A stretch of 10,994 bases of DNA, taken from Lysobacterales bacterium. GTDB lineage: Bacteria; Pseudomonadota; Gammaproteobacteria; Xanthomonadales; SZUA-36. The notes under the pieces were generated by a model. The model made no database searches. It saw nothing but the letters and a program-made list of their open reading frames with translations, and was not told the DNA's origin. Shown here in pieces: positions 6,510-10,994 of this stretch; within the stretch, counting starts at the first letter, position 1, and each line of letters starts with the position of its first letter. The stretch is from contig JARFQZ010000072.1 in NCBI GenBank assembly GCA_029287515.1, positions 1 through 10,994 of the forward strand. The letters run 5' to 3'. The position numbers and the translations under genes are program-made.

Positions 6510-6536
6510 TTGATATGAGTCAGCGAAATCGGTCAA
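6510..6536 (-). promoter_or_regulatory. Weak candidate promoter for the radical SAM gene
   Basis: On the - strand TTGACC (6531-6536, five of six to the -35 consensus) is followed after 15 bp by TATCAA (6510-6515, four of six to the -10). The spacing is short, so this is only a tentative assignment within the 206-bp divergent region 6456-6661. Confidence 0.25.
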
Positions 6537-6552
6537 ATTCGGTGCCTGTTTT

Positions 6553-6581
6553 TTGTATCTGCCCGGTTTTTAACGGATAAT
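6553..6581 (+). promoter_or_regulatory. Candidate promoter for folE2
   Basis: GATAAT (6576-6581) matches the -10 consensus at five of six positions. TTGTAT (6553-6558), a weak -35, is 17 bp upstream. Transcription from here would give a leader of roughly 75 bases that includes the palindrome at 6620-6633. Confidence 0.35.
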
Positions 6582-6619
6582 TCACAATTCTGTGCGATCT
6601 GTTCACTTGATTAAGGGTC

Positions 6620-6633
6620 TATCGGGACCGATA
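6620..6633. promoter_or_regulatory. Palindrome TATCGG-GA-CCGATA upstream of folE2, candidate operator
   Basis: The two 6-bp arms are perfect inverted repeats around a 2-bp centre, 28 bases before the folE2 start. Further TATC and GATA half-site-like words follow at 6640-6643 and 6653-6656. It does not resemble the Zur box known upstream of some folE2 genes. It could bind a dimeric regulator; the protein is unknown. Confidence 0.3.
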
Positions 6634-6661
6634 TGGTCGTATCAGGACTGGAGATAACTTT

Positions 6662-7645
6662 ATGACGCCATTTGAAAGCGTTTTGCAGGAAATGCCGGAC
6701 ATTGCCAACGACGCCCGGGCGGAAGTCGCGGGCAAACTGGACTGGGTCGGCATGAACGAGATCGAGATGCCGGTTCGCATCGAAGACGGCGCGGGCGGGC
6801 TGATTCAGTCCAGTGCGCTGGTCACGGCTTATGTCAACCTGGTGGACCCGGAAGTGCGCGGCATACACATGTCGCGACTCTACCTGCACCTGGACCAGGG
6901 GTTTGGCGAAAGGCCGCTTAACCCTTGCACGCTAAGGCAATTGCTGCGTTCATTCCTCGATTCGCACGAGGGGCTAAGCGACCGCGCGCTGATCCGCGTG
7001 GACTTCGACTACGTAACCCGCCGCCCGGCGCTTCTGAGCGATAATGTGGGTTGGCGGCGTTATCCCGTCTCTATGATCGGCATCCTGGAAGGGAGCGAAT
7101 TCAGCCTGGAAATGGGGCTGGAGGTCCTGTATTCGAGCACCTGCCCCTGTTCGGCCGCACTGGCCCGGCAGTTGATCCAGGAAAAATTCAGGCAGGATTT
7201 CTTCGGGCGCGAGCAGATCGATTACCAGAAAATCCACGAGTGGCTGGGCAGCGAAGAGGGCATCATGGCCACACCACACAGCCAGCGCAGCGCGGCGGAG
7301 CTGCGGATCCGGCTGACACCCACTTTCGAGATGTTTCCCATCGTCCAACTGATCGACGAAATCGAAGACGCACTGAAAACGCCGGTTCAAGCCACGGTGA
7401 AACGCGAAGACGAGCAGGCATTTGCCCGTCTCAATGGCCAGAACCTGATGTTCTGTGAAGATGCCGGCCGCCGGATTCAGACCGCGCTGAACCGGGATGA
7501 ACGCATCCTCGACTTCTGGGCGCGCTGCACGCACTACGAAAGCCTGCACCCGCACAACGCGGTGTCGGTCGTGACCAAGGGCGTGGATGGCGGTTATGTC
7601 GCCGGAGCAGGCGCCCCGGTGCGCCTGGAGCTGTCCAGGACCTAG
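6662..7645 (+). CDS. folE2: GTP cyclohydrolase FolE2 (GTP cyclohydrolase IB)
   Basis: This enzyme converts GTP to 7,8-dihydroneopterin triphosphate, the first step of tetrahydrofolate and related pterin pathways, in the cytoplasm. It is the metal-flexible alternative to the zinc enzyme FolE. The 327-residue product shows family motifs: GIHMSRLY (67-74), YSSTCPCSAALAR with C161 and C163, TPHSQRS (204-210), the acidic helix FPIVQLIDEIED (225-236) and HPHNAVS (296-302). The first cysteine motif and the later His and Glu residues form the known metal and active site. It is somewhat longer than the roughly 260 residues of the shortest characterised members. GGAG at 6650-6653, 8 bases before ATG 6662, fixes the start. 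Divergent from the radical SAM gene and convergent with the M23 gene 17 bases downstream. Whether a second folE exists cannot be seen. Confidence 0.95.
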   Translation: MTPFESVLQEMPDIANDARAEVAGKLDWVGMNEIEMPVRIEDGAGGLIQSSALVTAYVNLVDPEVRGIHMSRLYLHLDQGFGERPLNPCTLRQLLRSFLDSHEGLSDRALIRVDFDYVTRRPALLSDNVGWRRYPVSMIGILEGSEFSLEMGLEVLYSSTCPCSAALARQLIQEKFRQDFFGREQIDYQKIHEWLGSEEGIMATPHSQRSAAELRIRLTPTFEMFPIVQLIDEIEDALKTPVQATVKREDEQAFARLNGQNLMFCEDAGRRIQTALNRDERILDFWARCTHYESLHPHNAVSVVTKGVDGGYVAGAGAPVRLELSRT

Positions 7646-7662
7646 CGCACAGCGTCCGGAAT

Positions 7663-8511
7663 TCAGGGAGTAGCGCTGGCGGCGGCAGCAGGTGGCGGTT
7701 GACTGTTCATCAGTAATTGCGGATCGACGCGCCGGTCCAGCCAGTTCATGCGCCAGTCCAGGTGCGGTCCGGAAGCTCTGCCGGTGGCACCGATCTCTGC
7801 AATCAGGTCACCTTTTTTTACCTCGGTTCCCGTCTCGACCAGGATCTTGCTCAGGTGCAGGAAGCTGGAAGAGAGCCCCTGGCCGTGATCCAGGATGATG
7901 GTGCCGCCTGAGAAATACATATCCGGGTGCGCCATGGTGATGATACCGTCAGCCGGTGCGTAGACCGGGCTGCCCGTCGGGGCTGCGATGTCCAGTCCAT
8001 AATGTGGCCGGCGTGGCTCGCCGTTCAGCACCCGCTGGCTGCCGTAGACACCGCTGATTCTGCCGCCGGCCGGCCAGGCAAAGCCGTCTTCATAATCTGT
8101 TCGGGGGTCGCGTTTTGCGCGTGCGCCGGACACCATCGCGCCTTCTTTGCGGATGCGCTCCAATGCTTCCGGGTCCGGGGTGACTGTTTTGGGCGGCAGC
8201 CCGTCAACCCTTTCGATATTGTATTCGCGTGGAGCGACCGCCAGGGCGATAACTTTTTCCTCGTCGCCTGCGGCGGTGATCCTAAGCTTGCGTTCCCCTG
8301 TTTCGTCCCGGCCGAAACCGATAACGAACGCACCGTTGGCAGAGACCATGACCGGCGTGTCATCCAGATAGACTGTTGCCCCGGGTTCCGTTTTCCCGAA
8401 GATGAGTCCACCCTGGACAGGCTCACCTTCGAGTTCGACAGCAAAGGCGGAATGGCAGAGCAGGACGCCCAGAAGGATGCCCAGGCGCCTTTTCAAACGG
8501 GACCCGAACAC
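7663..8511 (-). CDS. M23-family (LytM-like) peptidoglycan endopeptidase, HLD variant
   Basis: The 282-residue product begins at GTG 8511, three bases after the mltD stop, with no strong Shine-Dalgarno sequence, so coupled translation is likely. Residues 1-24 look like a Sec signal (GILLGVLLCHSAFA). An N-terminal beta-rich region (~25-100) is followed by the M23 domain (~145-265): HYGLDIAAPTGSPVYAPADG with zinc ligands H170 and D174, HGQGLSSSFLHLSK with H219, and GRASGPHLDWRMNW. In classic LytM enzymes the last motif is HxH; here H250 is present but the second His is D252. Asp could still act as a ligand, and I recall similar HLDW sequences in other proteobacterial members, so the gene need not be inactive. 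It should cleave, or help cleavage of, peptide cross-links in the periplasm. The C-terminus is Pro/Ala-rich. Confidence 0.88.
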   Translation of the reverse strand: MFGSRLKRRLGILLGVLLCHSAFAVELEGEPVQGGLIFGKTEPGATVYLDDTPVMVSANGAFVIGFGRDETGERKLRITAAGDEEKVIALAVAPREYNIERVDGLPPKTVTPDPEALERIRKEGAMVSGARAKRDPRTDYEDGFAWPAGGRISGVYGSQRVLNGEPRRPHYGLDIAAPTGSPVYAPADGIITMAHPDMYFSGGTIILDHGQGLSSSFLHLSKILVETGTEVKKGDLIAEIGATGRASGPHLDWRMNWLDRRVDPQLLMNSQPPPAAAASATP

Positions 8512-8514
8512 GGA

Positions 8515-10095
8515 TCAGAGTTCGATCTTGATCGACTGCCCGGGCTGGATCATCGAGTTGTTGCCCAGGTCATTCCAGTTCTTCAGGTCGTTGACCCTCA
8601 CGTTGTACTTGCGGGCGATGCTCCACAGGGAGTCGCCACGCTGGACCACGTACTTCACGCTGCCGCTGGTCGCCACGGGCGGCTGCGCCGGCTGGTGGAA
8701 GATCGAGATTGTGGCGCCGGCCCGCAATTTGCGGGGGTCGGAAATGTTGTTCCAGCGCTGCAACTCTCTGACAGACACCCGGTAACGCCTGGCAATCACG
8801 GACAGGCTCTCGCCCCTGCGGACTCTGTGCGTAATCTGGTCCGCAGCGATCAGGCCGGATTGCAGGTTCTGCAACTCCACTGCGGCCTGTGCGTAGAGCG
8901 GGTCGACCATCAGTTGGTCGTCCCTGGGTAACCGCAGCTTCTGGCCCGCGCGAATCAGGTCGCCGTTCAGGTTGTTGCTGCTGCGCAATACCGACACCGG
9001 CACGTTGTGCCTGGCCGAGATTTTCGACAGGGAGTCTCCATTTTGCACGACCACCTGGTCCCAGCGCATCAGTGCCGAAGCATCCACCTGTTCGAGTTTG
9101 GCTTGCAGCAATTCAGCGCTTTCAACCGGAAGCACGATGCGGTACGGGCCATCGGGAGATGTCGCCCAGCGGTTGTAGCCCGGGTTGAGCGTGAACAGGA
9201 CGTCAATCGGCACCTCGGCGATCTGTGATACCAGCACCAGGTCGGCCTGCTGGCCGATATCCACGGCGGCGATCACCTGCTGATCCGGCGTGGCGGGGAT
9301 TTCAAAATCGTACTGTTCGGGATATTTGAACAGGCAGGTCAGGCCCAGCAGCTTGGGCACATAGCCACGCGTTTCCCGGGGAAGCTTCAGGTTCCAGAAA
9401 TCGGCGGGCTTGCCGGCAGCCTTGTTCTTCTTGACTTGCCTGGCTACACGGTTTTCCCCCGAGTTGTAGCCGGCCAGGGCCAACAGCCAGTCACCGTCGA
9501 ACATGACGGCCATCGTGTCGAGGTAGGTCAGCGCTGCGTCAGTGGAGGCCCACACATCACGCCTTCCGTCGTACCACCAGTTCTGGTTCAGGCCGTAGTT
9601 TTTACCGGTGCTTGCAATGAATTGCCAGGCGCCCAGCGCCCTGCCGCGTGAATAGGCGAAGGGGTCGTAAGCAGATTCAACGATGGGCAACAAAGCCAGT
9701 TCGCCTGGCAGTTCCCGCTGTTCGATTTCGTTGGTGATGTGATAAATCCATGGCTGAGCGCGTTTGAAGATGCGCCCCATGTATTCCGGGTGTTGCGCAT
9801 ACCACTGCGCCCACTTGACTGCCTTTTCATGGTTGGCGCACTCCGGGAGCGCAAAACTGTGGACCAGGCGTTCCCATACACTGGCATGAACATGCGGGTC
9901 CGCGGGATCAGCCGCCACCGGCTCGATCTCGGGTTCATACAAATGCTCGTCGATGGTTGCGGTGGAGCTTGGGATGGTCTCGGCGATTTCCTGTGGCCCG
10001 GGCGCCACCGGCTCGGGATCCTTTCCACCCGTGCCCGTGGTGGCACAGCCGGTAAGGAAAAACAGCAGCAGTGCTGGAATCACACGTAATGGCAC
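8515..10095 (-). CDS. mltD: Membrane-bound lytic murein transglycosylase D
   Basis: The enzyme cleaves the glycan backbone of peptidoglycan, forming 1,6-anhydro-muramyl ends, from the periplasmic face of the outer membrane. The 526-residue product starts at GTG 10095 with GGGAG five bases upstream. Lipobox FLTGC lipidates C17, with Ala at +2. The SLT-type catalytic domain (~125-260) has LLPIVESAYDP with catalytic E140, GRALGAWQFI (151-160) and ALAGYNSGENRV (206-217). Three LysM domains follow at about 347-389, 422-466 and 481-525, each opening with a V-Q/R-x-G-[DE]-S-L-type block, and they anchor the enzyme to murein. Downstream of gloB as in other Gammaproteobacteria, and followed at once by the M23 gene, giving a glycan-cutting and peptide-cutting pair. 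Confidence 0.94.
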   Translation of the reverse strand: MPLRVIPALLLFFLTGCATTGTGGKDPEPVAPGPQEIAETIPSSTATIDEHLYEPEIEPVAADPADPHVHASVWERLVHSFALPECANHEKAVKWAQWYAQHPEYMGRIFKRAQPWIYHITNEIEQRELPGELALLPIVESAYDPFAYSRGRALGAWQFIASTGKNYGLNQNWWYDGRRDVWASTDAALTYLDTMAVMFDGDWLLALAGYNSGENRVARQVKKNKAAGKPADFWNLKLPRETRGYVPKLLGLTCLFKYPEQYDFEIPATPDQQVIAAVDIGQQADLVLVSQIAEVPIDVLFTLNPGYNRWATSPDGPYRIVLPVESAELLQAKLEQVDASALMRWDQVVVQNGDSLSKISARHNVPVSVLRSSNNLNGDLIRAGQKLRLPRDDQLMVDPLYAQAAVELQNLQSGLIAADQITHRVRRGESLSVIARRYRVSVRELQRWNNISDPRKLRAGATISIFHQPAQPPVATSGSVKYVVQRGDSLWSIARKYNVRVNDLKNWNDLGNNSMIQPGQSIKIEL

Positions 10096-10126
10096 AAGAA
10101 CTCCCGAAATTATGGTTTAGCCGGTT

Positions 10127-10154
10127 ATTATCGCTGATAGAGCAGGCGGGTCAA
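10127..10154 (-). promoter_or_regulatory. Sigma-70-like promoter for mltD
   Basis: On the - strand TTGACC (10149-10154) and GATAAT (10127-10132) each match consensus at five of six positions and are separated by 16 bp. The predicted start lies about 25 bases before the mltD GTG. This suggests that mltD and the M23 gene can be transcribed independently of gloB. No terminator was seen after gloB, so read-through may also occur. Confidence 0.5.
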
Positions 10155-10165
10155 GTTGTCACCGT

Positions 10166-10936
10166 TCAGAAAGAATCTTTCCATTGGCGTATGACCGCCA
10201 GTGTCTCCGCGCCTGGCTGGACACCGGGGCGCCGATTTTGCGCCGCGGCCACCACGGCCGGCTCACGCGTTCTGAGGAATGGGTTGACCGCAAGTTCCTC
10301 CCCCAATTCGCTGGGTACGGTGCTGCGTCCAACGGAACGAAAAGCTTCTACTTCGCTTGCGCGCTTCAGCAGATCCGCATTCTCCGGTTCAACTGCAAGT
10401 GCGAAATCACAGTTGGAAAGCGTGTATTCATGGGCACAGAAGACACGCGTCGGCGCCGGCAGCCGCGCCAGCTTATCCAACGACGACTGCATCTGTTCTG
10501 GCGAGCCCTCGAACAAACGGCCGCAACCGACGCTGAACAGCGTGTCGCCGCAGAACAGGCATTCGTGGCCGAAGAAAGCGATATGGCTGGACGTATGCCC
10601 CGGAACCTCGATGACCTTGAATTCCAGGTCCAACAGGGGCAACCGGACAGATTCACCTTCGGAAAAGCTCCGGTCCTGCCCGGGGATCCGGGCGTAATGC
10701 GGACCAAATATGCTGACGTCGTAACAATTCGCAAGCTCAGCAACACCACCCGTGTGATCCGGGTGGTGATGTGTCAGCAGGATATAGCGCAATTTGAGTC
10801 CCTGTTGAGTCAATTCCCGTATAACCGGGCCGGCGTCACCCGGATCGACTACCGCACATTCTTCCCCACCTGTCGAGATCAGCCAGATATAATTGTCGGA
10901 AAACGCAGGTATCGCGGTGACGGAGATTTCGGACAT
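10166..10936 (-). CDS. gloB: Hydroxyacylglutathione hydrolase (glyoxalase II)
   Basis: This cytoplasmic enzyme hydrolyses S-D-lactoylglutathione to D-lactate and glutathione, the second step of methylglyoxal detoxification. The 256-residue product has the metallo-beta-lactamase motif THHHPDHTGG near residues 55-64, the second metal-site His in VPGHTSSH, the bridging Asp in CLFCGDTLFSVGCGR, and AHEYTLSN, which contributes a later metal-site His and is typical of glyoxalase II. The C-terminal region (NPFLRTREPAV) fits the glutathione-binding part. ATG 10936 follows GGAG by six bases; an in-frame TTG at 10948 is less likely. Length is normal for the family. The gloB-mltD order matches Gammaproteobacteria such as E. 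coli. Confidence 0.95.
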   Translation of the reverse strand: MSEISVTAIPAFSDNYIWLISTGGEECAVVDPGDAGPVIRELTQQGLKLRYILLTHHHPDHTGGVAELANCYDVSIFGPHYARIPGQDRSFSEGESVRLPLLDLEFKVIEVPGHTSSHIAFFGHECLFCGDTLFSVGCGRLFEGSPEQMQSSLDKLARLPAPTRVFCAHEYTLSNCDFALAVEPENADLLKRASEVEAFRSVGRSTVPSELGEELAVNPFLRTREPAVVAAAQNRRPGVQPGAETLAVIRQWKDSF

Positions 10937-10994
10937 GTTTGACTCCAAATTCGTTCAGGCTCTGTTTTTCCCCATTCCAGGGGCGGCCTATTCT

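Noticed and set aside
6470..6540. GAATTTG ... CAAATTC inverted repeat flanking part of the divergent region.
   Set aside because: Seven-base arms separated by 57 bp are weak and AT-rich; no regulator motif is recognised.
7646..7662. Possible bidirectional terminator between convergent folE2 and the M23 gene.
   Set aside because: The 17-base gap holds no stem followed by a T run on either strand.
7927..8931. Open frame of 334 codons on the + strand.
   Set aside because: It runs antisense across the M23/mltD junction, both clearly real genes, and shows no domain.
10184..10942. Open frame of 252 codons on the + strand.
   Set aside because: It is fully antisense to gloB, which has all catalytic motifs; no protein family is evident.

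Overview
The window looks like a chromosomal stretch from a moderately high-GC gammaproteobacterium, probably free-living or environmental. The reasons are the gloB-mltD pairing known from Gammaproteobacteria, several outer-membrane-type lipoproteins, periplasmic murein hydrolases, a Tat-exported protein and a FolE2-type GTP cyclohydrolase. The species cannot be named from the sequence alone. No tRNA, rRNA, IS element, CRISPR array or prophage was seen. Genes fill almost all of the window, and the largest gaps are two divergent promoter regions of about 207 bp each.

Left block (1-3068). A divergently transcribed AraC-family regulator is cut off at the left edge. It faces a two-gene operon on the + strand. 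The first operon gene would usually be called an 'ABC transporter substrate-binding protein'. Its sequence instead matches my recollection of the DszB family (2'-hydroxybiphenyl-2-sulfinate desulfinase), with the Cys/His/Arg active-site set in register behind a twin-arginine signal peptide. Five bases later comes a small exported DUF442/dual-specificity-phosphatase-like protein, a family that includes sulfurtransferase domains. The intergenic region carries a direct repeat with a 21-bp period, as expected for an AraC-type operator. Together these suggest an inducible, periplasmic C-S bond cleavage (organosulfinate) module. This is the most interesting part of the window.

Middle block (3077-6455, - strand). 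In transcription order it holds an uncharacterised radical SAM protein with extra C-terminal cysteines, a VWA-OmpA fusion lipoprotein, and a secreted DUF4344 HExxH metallopeptidase-like protein. Strong hairpins separate the three genes. One has a candidate promoter threaded through it, and the other places a Shine-Dalgarno-like sequence in one arm.

Right block (6662-10994). folE2 (+ strand, GTP to 7,8-dihydroneopterin triphosphate, the entry to folate/pterin synthesis) converges on a - strand group: gloB (glyoxalase II), mltD (lytic transglycosylase with three LysM domains) and an M23-type endopeptidase whose usual HxH motif reads HLD. mltD and the M23 gene are separated by three bases and probably cooperate in peptidoglycan remodelling. 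mltD has its own recognisable sigma-70-like promoter in the gap after gloB.
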